Positions 34,315-43,400 of a stretch of DNA of 64,000 nt are shown here, one piece after another. Both the position numbers and the translations under genes were made by a program. Position 1 is the first letter of the stretch. Each line of letters begins with the position of its first letter. The DNA lies in the NCBI GenBank assembly GCA_002316275.1, contig DCDE01000007.1:1-64000 (forward strand), written 5' to 3'. The notes beneath the pieces are model-generated. The model was not told where the DNA came from and did not search any database. It saw only the letters and a list, made by a program, of their open reading frames with translations. Origin of the DNA: Caldifarciminota bacterium UBA1063 (GTDB taxonomy: Bacteria; Hydrothermota; Hydrothermia; UBA1063).

Positions 34315-35679
34315 GTGATTAGGAGTTTTGATACTATCGTAATTGGTGCTGGACCTGGCGGGTATGTAGCTGCAATCAGACTTGCACAACTCGGAAAAAA
34401 AGTGTGTGTAGTAGAGAAACAATATTTGGGAGGCGTATGTCTTAATGTAGGATGTATACCAACAAAGGCGCTCCTCGAAGTGACTTCCATTAAAGATAAG
34501 GTTGACCTTTTTTCTGGAAAGGGCGTTTCATGCCAAGAATTTAAGTTCGAACCTGAAAAAATAAATCAATGGAAGCATATTGTGGTAACAAAATTACTAA
34601 AGGGTGTGGAATACCTTTTTAAACAGTATGGCATCGAAGTAGTTTGGGGTGAGGGAGTTCTGTTGAATGAAAAACAGGTGAAGGCAGAAGATATTCTTTT
34701 GGAAGCGGATTCTATTATTTTAGCAACAGGATCGAGTCCGAGGGCAATTCCGGGAATAGGTTTTGACGGGCAGAAGGTCATTGATTCAAGTGATGCTCTT
34801 GAAATCACAAATATACCTTCAGACCTTCTGATTGTGGGTGCCGGTGTAATAGGTATTGAGATGGCTTCTATTTACAGTAGACTGGGGTCTCGTGTAACTA
34901 TTGTGGAGATTTTACCCGAAATGCTGTTGGGGTTTGACAAGGAAGCTGTTGTTCTTGTAAAAAGAGTGTTAGAAAAGAAAGGTATTCGGTTGTTTTTAGA
35001 ATCGAAACTAATAAAAGAGGAGAATAGCTTTTTTATTATAAAGGGTAGTGAGAGGATCCCCGTTAACCCCGACCGTATTTTATTAGCAACGGGCAGAAAG
35101 CCGAATACAGAAGGCTTTAAAACTGCTGGTATCGAGCTCGATGAGAAAGGACTTATAAAAGTTGATGCAAATTTAAGAACTAACCTGCGAAACGTGTTCG
35201 CAATTGGGGATATAATCCCCGGTCCCCAACTGGCACATAAAGCATCGAAGGATGGGATTCGAGTAGCGGAGATAATAGGCTTAGGGGAGAGTTCTTACAG
35301 TGCTCAATACATTCCTTCGGTGGTATATGGGGATCCGGAGCTTGTTAGAGTTGGGTTCACTGAACAGGAGTTGCAAGAGAAAGGTATCAGATATAGAGTA
35401 GGGAAGTTTCCATTCCAAGCAAATGGTCGCGCTCTTACCCAGGAAAATACAACAGGTTTCGTCAAGATCCTCGGTGATGAGGAAGATAATATTCTTGGCA
35501 TACATATGATTGGGCCACATGTGTCCGAGCTTGCGGCAGTCGGGAGTCTTGCCTTAGAAAATCATTTAAGGGTAGAAGACGTGGCAAATACGGTGTTTCC
35601 GCATCCTACTCTTTCTGAAGCTATTATGGAGTGTGCAGAGAACTATTACAAAAAATCTATCCACATTATGAATAAATGA
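34315..35679 (+). CDS. lpdA: Dihydrolipoyl dehydrogenase
   Basis: 454 residues, GTG start with AAAGGAGG five bases upstream. FAD enzyme that reoxidises dihydrolipoyl groups of 2-oxoacid dehydrogenases or the glycine cleavage system. FAD motif IVIGAGPGGYVAA (8-20), redox disulfide Cys42/Cys47 in GGVCLNVGCIP, NAD motif LIVGAGVIGIEMASIY, second FAD contact FAIGDIIPGPQLAHKA, and the C-terminal His-Glu dyad in FPHPTLSEAIME. The next gene makes lipoyl groups (lipB). No E1 or E2 gene is in the window, so the complex it serves is unknown. Confidence 0.95.
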   Translation: MIRSFDTIVIGAGPGGYVAAIRLAQLGKKVCVVEKQYLGGVCLNVGCIPTKALLEVTSIKDKVDLFSGKGVSCQEFKFEPEKINQWKHIVVTKLLKGVEYLFKQYGIEVVWGEGVLLNEKQVKAEDILLEADSIILATGSSPRAIPGIGFDGQKVIDSSDALEITNIPSDLLIVGAGVIGIEMASIYSRLGSRVTIVEILPEMLLGFDKEAVVLVKRVLEKKGIRLFLESKLIKEENSFFIIKGSERIPVNPDRILLATGRKPNTEGFKTAGIELDEKGLIKVDANLRTNLRNVFAIGDIIPGPQLAHKASKDGIRVAEIIGLGESSYSAQYIPSVVYGDPELVRVGFTEQELQEKGIRYRVGKFPFQANGRALTQENTTGFVKILGDEEDNILGIHMIGPHVSELAAVGSLALENHLRVEDVANTVFPHPTLSEAIMECAENYYKKSIHIMNK

Positions 35680-36326
35680 TCGAACTTATGGATCTGGGCT
35701 TCCAGATTTACGAAGAAACCTGGAAGCTTCAAAAAGCTCTGGTAGAGAAACGGATTAAAGATGAGATACCTGATACCTTGATACTTGTAGAACATGATCC
35801 TGTTTTTACACTTGGAAGAAACAGAGACTGGAGTAACCTCCTTTTCCCTTCTGATCAACTCTTGAAAGAGGGGTTTAAGTTGTATAAGATCGAGCGGGGT
35901 GGAGATATTACTTATCATGGACCTGGCCAGCTCGTTGGATATCCTATTTTTCGAATTGAGAACGCCCTTGCGGGTGTGAAAGGGTTTGTATACAAAATTG
36001 AAGAAGTACTCACAAGAGTACTCGGAGGGTACGGAATTAATGCATTTAGACATAATAAGTACACGGGTGTTTTCACAGAGAAAGGAAAAATTGCATCCAT
36101 CGGAGTTGCGTTTAAAAAGTGGGTTTCATTTCATGGGTTTTCATTGAATGTGAATAATGACCTTAAGCCCTTTACATATATTAATCCCTGTGGGATTACA
36201 GATATCCCAATGACTTCAATGAAAGAGTGTTTATCTAAAGAAGTTGATTTCGGTGAGTTAAAGGGCAAGGTATACCAGAAATTTCTCGATGTTTTTGAAT
36301 ACGACTCGCAAAATGATGAAAACTGA
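35676..36326 (+). CDS. lipB: Octanoyltransferase (lipoate biosynthesis)
   Basis: 216 residues. Transfers octanoate from acyl carrier protein to lipoyl domains. Family signatures: LVEHDPVFTLGR, ERGGDITYHGPGQLVGYP, GKIASIGVAFKKW with the catalytic lysine, and the catalytic cysteine in YINPCGI. ATG overlaps the lpd stop by 4 bases. The pairing with lpd makes biological sense because both act on lipoyl cofactors. LipA is not seen here. Confidence 0.94.
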   Translation: MIELMDLGFQIYEETWKLQKALVEKRIKDEIPDTLILVEHDPVFTLGRNRDWSNLLFPSDQLLKEGFKLYKIERGGDITYHGPGQLVGYPIFRIENALAGVKGFVYKIEEVLTRVLGGYGINAFRHNKYTGVFTEKGKIASIGVAFKKWVSFHGFSLNVNNDLKPFTYINPCGITDIPMTSMKECLSKEVDFGELKGKVYQKFLDVFEYDSQNDEN

Positions 36327-36385
36327 GACTTTACGTTGAAGCTGGGTTCTTGAATTTTTCAAATGCCGGGTTTAATATTAGTTGT

Positions 36386-36757
36386 ATGTTTAACTTTTTA
36401 TTTTACTTTTTGGTCATTATAGTATTGTTATTGGAAATATTTTTCTTCGTTATTCTAATTCAAAATCCTGCTCTTGCAGGCGTTGGAACTCTCAAGTTCC
36501 TTTTTTGGAATATTAACTGGGATGTCCTATCGTGGTATTTTTTAGTGGTATCAATTCTTTTCATTGTTTTCATAGTTTTTGTATACGCCCAGAAGGTCTC
36601 AGAGGAAAGAAAAATAAGTGAACTAAAGTCGAAACTCTACGATTCTACTGAACAGAAAGGTAATTCCCTCGTTCAAGAACTACAGGCAGAAATTAGAAAG
36701 TTGAAGGAAGAGATAGAAATTCTGAAGAAGGGCGCTTCAGAAAAGAAGAATGATTGA
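36386..36757 (+). CDS. Small two-helix membrane protein with C-terminal coiled coil, LapA-like
   Basis: 123 residues from the ATG at 36386; an in-frame TTG at 36350 would add 12 residues, and neither start has a good ribosome site. Two membrane helices (about 1-22 and 43-67) flank a short loop with GVGTLKFLFWNINWDVLSW, followed by a charged coiled coil (about 72-115). The pattern of a QN near the end of helix 1, 'LKFLFW', helix 2 and a coiled coil resembles LapA/DUF1049 lipopolysaccharide-assembly proteins, but the match is loose. It sits between lipB and the ROK gene and overlaps the latter by 8 bases. Confidence 0.55.
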   Translation: MFNFLFYFLVIIVLLLEIFFFVILIQNPALAGVGTLKFLFWNINWDVLSWYFLVVSILFIVFIVFVYAQKVSEERKISELKSKLYDSTEQKGNSLVQELQAEIRKLKEEIEILKKGASEKKND

Positions 36758-37670
36758 AAGGATTATTGCTATTGATGTTGGGGGTACCAACATTAAATAT
36801 GGTATCGTAGCTGGAGGTGTTGTTCAGACCTTTAGTAGTGAACCCACATATCCGGAAGCAGGGAAGGATCAGTTATTAGAGAAGTTAAAGGGAATCATCA
36901 AAAAATATTCTAAAGTTTCAGCGCGTGTTGGTCTTGGTATTGCAGGTTTAGTAGATCACGAGAGGGGAGTTGTATATAATCCCCCTAACTTTCCTGGTTG
37001 GGACGAGGTGGACGTTAAAAGGATTCTCGAGAGTTCCACGGATGTTCGTTGCTTTGTTGTAAATGATGCAAATGCTTACGCTTTAGGCGAATGGCAGTTT
37101 GGATCAGGTAGAGGCTTTGAGGATGTCATCGCGATTACTCTTGGCACCGGAGTAGGTGGAGGCATAATTACAGGTGGGAGGCTAATACTTGGAGCTATGA
37201 ACTTTGCCGGTGAAATTGGACATATGGTAATCGATCCGTCTGGACCCGTTTGCAATTGTGGCCAAAGGGGTTGTTTGGAAGCATTTCTTGGAAATGGATA
37301 CTTCTCTCAAAGGGCAAGGGCTTATTTTCAAAGGCAGGGACAAAAGTTAGATGACTACTCTCCACATATTTTAGCAGAGTTAGCAAGGAATGGAAACAAA
37401 TCCGCTGCTTTTCTTTGGCAAGAATATGGCACTTTTCTGGGTATTGGTCTTGTAAATCTTATTCATCTTTTTGATCCCGATGTGATAGTGCTTGGAGGGG
37501 GTATAAGTGGAGCTTTTGATCTTTTTATTGACTCATGCTTACAAATATTGCGGAGTAGAGTAATGGGGTTTGAGAGGCGAAAACTAAAAATTGAAAAAGC
37601 ATCACTGGGGAGTAATGCATCACTATTAGGGGCGTACTATTTTGCATTGATGGAGGGTAATGTCTCGTAG
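36750..37670 (+). CDS. ROK family sugar kinase (glucokinase-like)
   Basis: 306 residues. The ATP site IAIDVGGTNIKYGIV is at the N-terminus. Sugar-binding segments include GLGIAGLVDHERGVVYN, NDANAYALGEWQFGSGRG with the catalytic Asp, GTGVGGGII and AGEIGHMVID. The ROK zinc cluster is CNCGQRGCLEAF. Most likely phosphorylates glucose or another hexose, which would feed the pfkA and fba steps encoded elsewhere in the window; the exact sugar cannot be read from sequence. Its stop overlaps the ruvX start. Confidence 0.9.
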   Translation: MIERIIAIDVGGTNIKYGIVAGGVVQTFSSEPTYPEAGKDQLLEKLKGIIKKYSKVSARVGLGIAGLVDHERGVVYNPPNFPGWDEVDVKRILESSTDVRCFVVNDANAYALGEWQFGSGRGFEDVIAITLGTGVGGGIITGGRLILGAMNFAGEIGHMVIDPSGPVCNCGQRGCLEAFLGNGYFSQRARAYFQRQGQKLDDYSPHILAELARNGNKSAAFLWQEYGTFLGIGLVNLIHLFDPDVIVLGGGISGAFDLFIDSCLQILRSRVMGFERRKLKIEKASLGSNASLLGAYYFALMEGNVS

Positions 37671-38094
37671 AGTTCTTGCTATAGACTATGGAAGAAAACG
37701 TGTAGGCCTTGCGTGGTCTGACGAGCTTGGTGTAATTGCATCGCCTATTGATGCACTGGATAACGATAAACACCTTGTAAAAAAAGTTGTTTCATTTATA
37801 ATTGATAATGAGATCGAAAAAGTAGTTGTTGGAATCCCATTGAAGATGAGTGGCGATGAAGGAGAACTCTCGCAAGAAATTAAAGATTTTGTTAATAGCC
37901 TTAGAAATGAGCTTAAGGGTGTAGAGTTTGTTTTTATAGATGAGAGTCTAACTTCGAAGGACGCGGAAAAAATTTATTTCGAAAAATTCAGAAGGTTCCC
38001 GAAAACTCATAGCGAAAAATATGTAATTGATAGCTATGCGGCAGCTATTATTTTGCAGGAATATTTGGACTCAAAGCGTGGTAGTTATGAATAA
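37660..38094 (+). CDS. ruvX: Holliday junction resolvase-like protein RuvX/YqgF
   Basis: 144 residues, RNase H-like fold. Acidic residues of the active site lie in VLAIDYGRKRVGLAWSD, FIDESLTSKDA and IDSYAAAIILQEYL; the phosphate-loop segment is VVVGIPLKMSGDEG. Members act on Holliday junctions or in 16S rRNA 5'-end processing. ATG preceded by GGAGGG. Followed by mltG with an 8-base overlap, a pairing (yqgF with mltG) often seen in bacteria. Confidence 0.92.
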   Translation: MSRRVLAIDYGRKRVGLAWSDELGVIASPIDALDNDKHLVKKVVSFIIDNEIEKVVVGIPLKMSGDEGELSQEIKDFVNSLRNELKGVEFVFIDESLTSKDAEKIYFEKFRRFPKTHSEKYVIDSYAAAIILQEYLDSKRGSYE

Positions 38095-39109
38095 GTATAT
38101 TTCGGTAGCGTGCTACATTATTGCAGTGTTATTAATCATCTATTTTATCGAGTTCAGATACCCAGTAAAGGGTGATTATGAGATTCTCATCTCTAAAAAT
38201 ATACCTACAAGTGTGGCGGCAAAGGACCTTGAAAAGCAGGGGTTCATCAGAGATGATTTCAGCTTTGTTGTTCTTTCAAGGCTTTTTAAGTGGGACAAAA
38301 ATATTAAAGCGGGAAAATACAAATTATCTAAGCCCCTCCCTACTTTTAGGCTATTGTATGCTATGGTATACAACAGTCTATATGTCCTTGAGTATCCTAT
38401 AACTGTGAAAGAAGGAGCCACTATCCTTGAGATTGCGAAGGAGCTTTCTACTATCGAAGTAGATACCAGCGAGTTTCTTGGATTGGTTTTGGACCCAAGC
38501 TTTTTCAGCTATCTAAGGGGCTATTTCCCTAAGTTGGATGCTACAATAAGCTTAGAAGGTTATCTATATCCTGAAACTTATAAATTCTTCTGGGCTGAGG
38601 ACCCACAACAGGTAATATGGCGGATGGTTTATCAATTATTCGCCGTAATCCCGGATTCATTCTATGACAGAATGGAAGAAATCAATATGTCCCTTAATCA
38701 AACTCTGACTCTTGCCTCGATTATTGAGAAGGAAGCACAGGTGGATTTTGAGAGACCTTTGATTTCAGCGGTTTTTCATAACAGGTTGCGACTCAGACGA
38801 CCACTTGAATCAAATGTTACCCTTGAGTATTATTTAAACCAAAGGAAAGCATGGCTAAAATTCAGTGAGACAAGGATTGAAACCCCGTATAATACTTACA
38901 GATATTCGGGCCTCCCGCCTACGCCCATATGTTCGCCTTCCATCGCTTCAATTACTGCAGCTCTCTACCCAGCGAAGGTTAATTACCTCTACTTTGTCGC
39001 AAAGGGAGACGGTACCCATTATTTTTCAAAGACTTTTTCCGAACATAAACTTAATGTAATGAAAGTACGAAGTCTTTTTGACGTTGAAAGTACATCAAAG
39101 ACGGAGTAA
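38087..39109 (+). CDS. mltG: Endolytic murein transglycosylase
   Basis: 340 residues from the ATG at 38087. The frame stays open 20 codons further up inside ruvX, but the signal anchor begins at 38087 (MNKYISVACYIIAVLLIIYF). MltG/YceG cleaves nascent peptidoglycan strands. Landmarks: TVKEGATILEIAKEL (LysM-like subdomain), LEGYLYPETYKF, the catalytic Glu214 in SIIEKEAQ, FHNRLRLRRPLESNVTLEY, YRYSGLPPTPICSPSI and YFVAKGDGTHYFSKT. All family motifs are present. The 3' end overlaps the convergent DUF4175 gene by 15 bp. Confidence 0.95.
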   Translation: MNKYISVACYIIAVLLIIYFIEFRYPVKGDYEILISKNIPTSVAAKDLEKQGFIRDDFSFVVLSRLFKWDKNIKAGKYKLSKPLPTFRLLYAMVYNSLYVLEYPITVKEGATILEIAKELSTIEVDTSEFLGLVLDPSFFSYLRGYFPKLDATISLEGYLYPETYKFFWAEDPQQVIWRMVYQLFAVIPDSFYDRMEEINMSLNQTLTLASIIEKEAQVDFERPLISAVFHNRLRLRRPLESNVTLEYYLNQRKAWLKFSETRIETPYNTYRYSGLPPTPICSPSIASITAALYPAKVNYLYFVAKGDGTHYFSKTFSEHKLNVMKVRSLFDVESTSKTE

Positions 39110-42001
39110 CTTGTAGTAAAATTCCGATATAAGCTTTTGCTTTTCAGGAGGTAAGTCCTTGATGTTTCTCATATTCTCTATAAGTTTGAGTTCATTTATA
39201 ATCTCGGGAGTGCGAGGGGGAGTGAATAGGTAAGGCTTTGCAGGTTCTGAATATCTTTTTTCCGCAAATTCTTCGCGCTTATAGATTCCGTGAGCTTCAA
39301 GAAGATGCTTGAGGGTTTTTCTTTGAGTCTCAACAAGTTCTTGGTCAAGTTCACGATGTTTCAGCTTTTCTTCTGTTTTTTGAAGTCCTTTCAGCGCCTC
39401 TTCGATTTTCTCTCGGACTTCCTGGTTTTCAGCATTCATGTACATAGAAACTAATTGGCTTTTCATTTCTGAGATTTTTTCTAACATGGAATTCTGATAA
39501 CTTTGCGGCATAGGCATCGGGATCTGAATCTGAGCTCCAGTCTCTCTAATCATTGAAGCTTGTTGCTTCATCAGATTTTCTAAGAATTTCATGGCTTCAA
39601 TCCCTCCACCCTGGGACGAAGATTTTGCCATAGCTTGGATCCTGAATAGTTCAAAAATTGCCGAATTTATATAACTTAGTGAAACATTTGGATTTTCATA
39701 CAAGGAGTCCATTGCGATATCAACCAATCTTGGAACTCTTGGAGAGTACATCAAAATCAAAATGCCGACTTTACTTAATTCTCCTCTTATTCTTTCAAGA
39801 CTTCGGTGTACATAAACGAGAAAGGCATTATTGTGTATATTTTCCTCCAATTCGAGAGAGGTTATAAGAAGTCCCTTTCTGATTTCATTTATAGTTTCAA
39901 TAAGTTTTTCCATATCTTGTTGAATTGCTGATTCACCAAGCTTCCTATTTTGTGCCAGCAGCTGGTTAAGCTCTTCTGCCTGTTTATGTTGTAAAGAAGT
40001 GGTTTGCTTTTTGCTCCCCTTTGAAGCGGATTTGACTATTTTCTGCTGCAAATCTACTATTGAAGATGCTCGTTCATTAAAGTTATCTTCAATATCTAAA
40101 CTGTCGAGGCGCTGGGAGATATCTTCAAAGGTTTCTCGAAGCTCCTCTTCAAATTGTTCCTCAAGTTCCTTTATTTTATCTGTACTCTCGCTTTGGGTCA
40201 GGTTTTTGAGATGATGCCGTTTTTCAATGAGCTGCTCTATCTTTTCTTGTGCTTCTTTAAATATCATCTCTTTCCTAGCCATTTCCAATAGTTGTTCCAT
40301 ATAAGATAGATTTTCCATGATTTCCTGAGCATGTTTTTCCAGTTCCTCGAGATCAGCTTTTTTAAATTTGCTTGTTGAATCATTAAGAGTCTGAAGCTTT
40401 TTAAGGAGATCCGGTAGCTCTTTCTCCATCAACTTGTAAAGTTCTTCGCCGACCCTTTGTAACTTCTGCAAAAGCTCTGGTGAAACTGTGATATGTTGGA
40501 GTAATTCAAGATTTTCAATTACAGATGAAAATTCATCTGTCATACGTTCCATTTCTCTGATGAGTTCATCTACCTCTTCTGTCTCGGTCTCCCGTTTAAG
40601 AGGATTAGCCCTGAGCGAGTCGAGGGTTTTATTAATTTTTTCAGTGACTCTCGAAAAAGTTTCAGTACCCTTACTAAACTCGGATACGAATTCTGCCATC
40701 TTCTTTACTTCTTCTTTGTATATTTCCTCCAGTGTAGGGAAAATAACAGTGTACAATTCTGATGAGTCGATGAGTCCTTGCTGATCCTCGGCGAGTACAT
40801 AAAATTTTAGCTCGTCTCCAGGAAGCATCAATTCTTTTTCTAAGTCTATAATGAATTGAAATTTCCTAGATTTTTGGGCATCGCCTGGAATCTTTGTCCT
40901 TCTATATGAACCGCGGAGAGAGTAATGCAAGTATATTACCTTAACGCCATCTTCATCGTATACTTGCCCAAGAATTTTCTGCTTCATGTCTTCAGGTATA
41001 TAAGAATATAGGGCTGCTGGCTCTTCAATGATGATCCTTGGTGGGAGGTTGGGTACAATCGAAAAAGTAGTGAGAAGAAACCTTTTTTTCAGCACTCCTT
41101 GAGATAGTTCTGCATAAAGGTTGAAATCCTGTTCGGGTTTTAAGGTCAGTTCAAGCTGCCCCTGCGAATTTTTTACTACCTCATTTTGAACTAATGCTGC
41201 TAATTGATATTCTGGGCTCGCGAAGATCTTTATTTTTACAGGAGCCCCAGCGATTGATACAATCCATTGTGGATTTCTGTGATTTTTATCTATTGTCATA
41301 ACATAAAATGAGTCAATAATTGGCTCTTGAATGATTTTTGCTACTGCAGGGATTGTTTTTTTATTACCAAGCCTTCCAAAAATTTTGTAAGTGCCCTCAT
41401 TTCCAAACTTAATCTGTAAAGTAGAGTCTCGTACCTTGAATACAATGTTTCCCATAGGTTCCTGGACATAAAAATTTAACTTAAGTGGTGCCCTGAAGGT
41501 AATTAGAGAGTCTGAAAACGCCAGGACAACTCTCGGTTGAAGTTCCATTAAAGGAACCTGATCGAGATGTGTGTATTTGGAGGGGAAAAGGGAAACTGAT
41601 GTAAGTAGAAGTATTATGCTAAAATACACAAATCTAAACTCTTTAACAGTAGAAACGCCAAGATGAAGCTTTTTTGGAACTACTTCTTTTAGTCGATCTT
41701 CAAGAATCTTTTTATATGGCGACTCTGCATCTCGGAGTTCAAAATATGAGATCAAGTTTTCCCCAAGTTCTGGGTTATTTTTTTCAAGCGTCCAGATAAA
41801 AGACGTGGTTCCAAGCCTTCTCAATAAGTATACTACATAATATGACAGAAAGAGGCTCAAAGCCACCACCGAAAGCACATAGAGCCATTTATAAGGCTGG
41901 AATGTAAATGCGATGCAAACTGAGGCGGCAAACACGAGGCAGATCTTAATTAGAATTAACGCTGAAAACCCGATGTAATATTTACATAGTTTTTTTAGCA
42001 T
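39095..42001 (-). CDS. DUF4175-family large coiled-coil membrane protein
   Basis: 968 residues. Three membrane helices near the N-terminus (about 12-33, 38-60 and 123-139), then an Ig-like periplasmic region (about 150-430, with RIIIEEPAALYSYIPEDM and YDEDGVKVIYLHYSLRGS). A long region of predicted coiled coils follows (about 430-690 and 850-930, rich in Glu, Lys, Leu). This is the layout of DUF4175 proteins of the Bacteroidetes/FCB group, whose function is unknown. The start is 4 nt after dnaB's stop. Last gene of the (-) operon that begins at 48445. Confidence 0.8.
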   Translation of the reverse strand: MLKKLCKYYIGFSALILIKICLVFAASVCIAFTFQPYKWLYVLSVVALSLFLSYYVVYLLRRLGTTSFIWTLEKNNPELGENLISYFELRDAESPYKKILEDRLKEVVPKKLHLGVSTVKEFRFVYFSIILLLTSVSLFPSKYTHLDQVPLMELQPRVVLAFSDSLITFRAPLKLNFYVQEPMGNIVFKVRDSTLQIKFGNEGTYKIFGRLGNKKTIPAVAKIIQEPIIDSFYVMTIDKNHRNPQWIVSIAGAPVKIKIFASPEYQLAALVQNEVVKNSQGQLELTLKPEQDFNLYAELSQGVLKKRFLLTTFSIVPNLPPRIIIEEPAALYSYIPEDMKQKILGQVYDEDGVKVIYLHYSLRGSYRRTKIPGDAQKSRKFQFIIDLEKELMLPGDELKFYVLAEDQQGLIDSSELYTVIFPTLEEIYKEEVKKMAEFVSEFSKGTETFSRVTEKINKTLDSLRANPLKRETETEEVDELIREMERMTDEFSSVIENLELLQHITVSPELLQKLQRVGEELYKLMEKELPDLLKKLQTLNDSTSKFKKADLEELEKHAQEIMENLSYMEQLLEMARKEMIFKEAQEKIEQLIEKRHHLKNLTQSESTDKIKELEEQFEEELRETFEDISQRLDSLDIEDNFNERASSIVDLQQKIVKSASKGSKKQTTSLQHKQAEELNQLLAQNRKLGESAIQQDMEKLIETINEIRKGLLITSLELEENIHNNAFLVYVHRSLERIRGELSKVGILILMYSPRVPRLVDIAMDSLYENPNVSLSYINSAIFELFRIQAMAKSSSQGGGIEAMKFLENLMKQQASMIRETGAQIQIPMPMPQSYQNSMLEKISEMKSQLVSMYMNAENQEVREKIEEALKGLQKTEEKLKHRELDQELVETQRKTLKHLLEAHGIYKREEFAEKRYSEPAKPYLFTPPRTPEIINELKLIENMRNIKDLPPEKQKLISEFYYKLLRL

Positions 42002-42005
42002 TATG

Positions 42006-43400
42006 TTAAAAATCTAAAGGTATGGGGGCATAATTCTCAAATTTGACATATTCCTTGATAAAAGTTAACTTTAACTCACCAATGGGACCGTTCCTGTGTT
42101 TTCCAATAATTACGTCTACGGTGTTGTCTTCAAGGGGAGCTTGGATTCCTCTGAACTCCATATCTTCGTCCCCCTTTTGTTTATGAAGAAATATAACAAG
42201 ATCTGCATCCTGTTCAATAGCGCCAGATTCCCTCAAATCCGAAAGTTGGGGCCTTTTGTCTGCTCGCTGCTCAATAGCTCTGGAAAGCTGAGAAAGTGCA
42301 ATTACTGGAATTTGCAATTCTTTAGCAAGAGCCTTCAGTGAACGTGAGATTCCTGAAATTTCTTGCTGTCGGTTTTCAGAATTTTCTGGTCCTTGGACTA
42401 ACTGAAGATAGTCTACAAAGATGGCTTCAACGTTATGTTCGCGCTTTATTCTTCTTGCCTTTGCCCTTAGTTCGAGGATTGGTATCGATGGGGTGTCGTC
42501 AATATATATAGGTGCCTTTTTTAATTGCCCCGCAGCTATAGTTATTTTTTCAAACTCTTCATCTTTGATCATTCCTTTCCTCAATCTGGACATATCAATC
42601 CTGGATTGCATGCAAAGAAGCCTGAGACCAATTTGTTCCATAGGCATTTCGAGGCTAAACATTGCTGTCGGTTTCCCGAGTTCTACGCCTAAGTATCTCA
42701 TTACACTAAGTGCCAGACTGGTTTTCCCCTGGGAAGGCCTTGAGGCAACGATCACAAGATCGCCTTTTTGAAATCCTGAGGTAATAGTATCGAGGTCAGC
42801 AAAGCCGGAGGGAACCCCTGTTATGTTCGATCCAGAGGCTCTAATGTGTTCTATCATCTTGACGTTTTCTGTAACGAGTATTTCCATAGGAATAAAGCTT
42901 TTCCTTACTTCTCTTTCCCGGATGCTTAGAATTTCCTGCTCTGCGTAATCTAAGAGCTCATCAGCAGGCATGGAGCTTGAAAAAGCCTCTTTAAGAATCT
43001 CCGTAGAGTTTTCGATAATTTTCCGATAGACCGACTTTTCTAGTAAGATTTTACAGTGGTTATCAATAAGTGCAGGTGAAATTACACTCTCTATGATGGC
43101 CATTATATATTCGGGGCCTCCAACTTCTTCAAGTATCTCCCTCTTTTTTAGTTCTTCTGTGAGGGTCAGTGGGTCAACATTTTTGTGTGTCTCAAAGATT
43201 TCTAAAATCGTTTTAAAGATTTTCTTGTGGGCATCAATATAAAAGTCCTCTTCTTTCAGAGTTTCAAGCCCTTTAAAGAGGGCTTCTTCATTCATAAGCA
43301 TTGCCCCAAGGACGGACATCTCAACTTCTCTGGAGAATGGTAGTTCTCCAATTTGGTTTAAATCCTTTTTTGGCGTTGTTTTTTTTCTTTGATTAGTCAT
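42006..43400 (-). CDS. dnaB: Replicative DNA helicase
   Basis: 464 residues, the usual length, with no intein. N-terminal primase-interacting domain PFSREVEMSVLGAMLMNEEA. Walker A is SRPSQGKTS (220-228), then TAMFSLEMPMEQ, Walker B AIFVDYLQLVQGP, the DNA-binding and arginine-finger region SQLSRAIEQRADKRPQLSDL and SGAIEQDADLVIFL. DnaB is the hexameric fork helicase. ATG overlaps the stop of alr by 4 bases. Confidence 0.97.
   Translation of the reverse strand: MTNQRKKTTPKKDLNQIGELPFSREVEMSVLGAMLMNEEALFKGLETLKEEDFYIDAHKKIFKTILEIFETHKNVDPLTLTEELKKREILEEVGGPEYIMAIIESVISPALIDNHCKILLEKSVYRKIIENSTEILKEAFSSSMPADELLDYAEQEILSIREREVRKSFIPMEILVTENVKMIEHIRASGSNITGVPSGFADLDTITSGFQKGDLVIVASRPSQGKTSLALSVMRYLGVELGKPTAMFSLEMPMEQIGLRLLCMQSRIDMSRLRKGMIKDEEFEKITIAAGQLKKAPIYIDDTPSIPILELRAKARRIKREHNVEAIFVDYLQLVQGPENSENRQQEISGISRSLKALAKELQIPVIALSQLSRAIEQRADKRPQLSDLRESGAIEQDADLVIFLHKQKGDEDMEFRGIQAPLEDNTVDVIIGKHRNGPIGELKLTFIKEYVKFENYAPIPLDF

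Noticed and set aside
34270..34422. N-terminal extension of the ykvA-like protein to 34422
   Set aside because: It would run through its own promoter and the start of lpd; the DUF1232 family does not need it, and the ATG at 34269 lies right after a -10.
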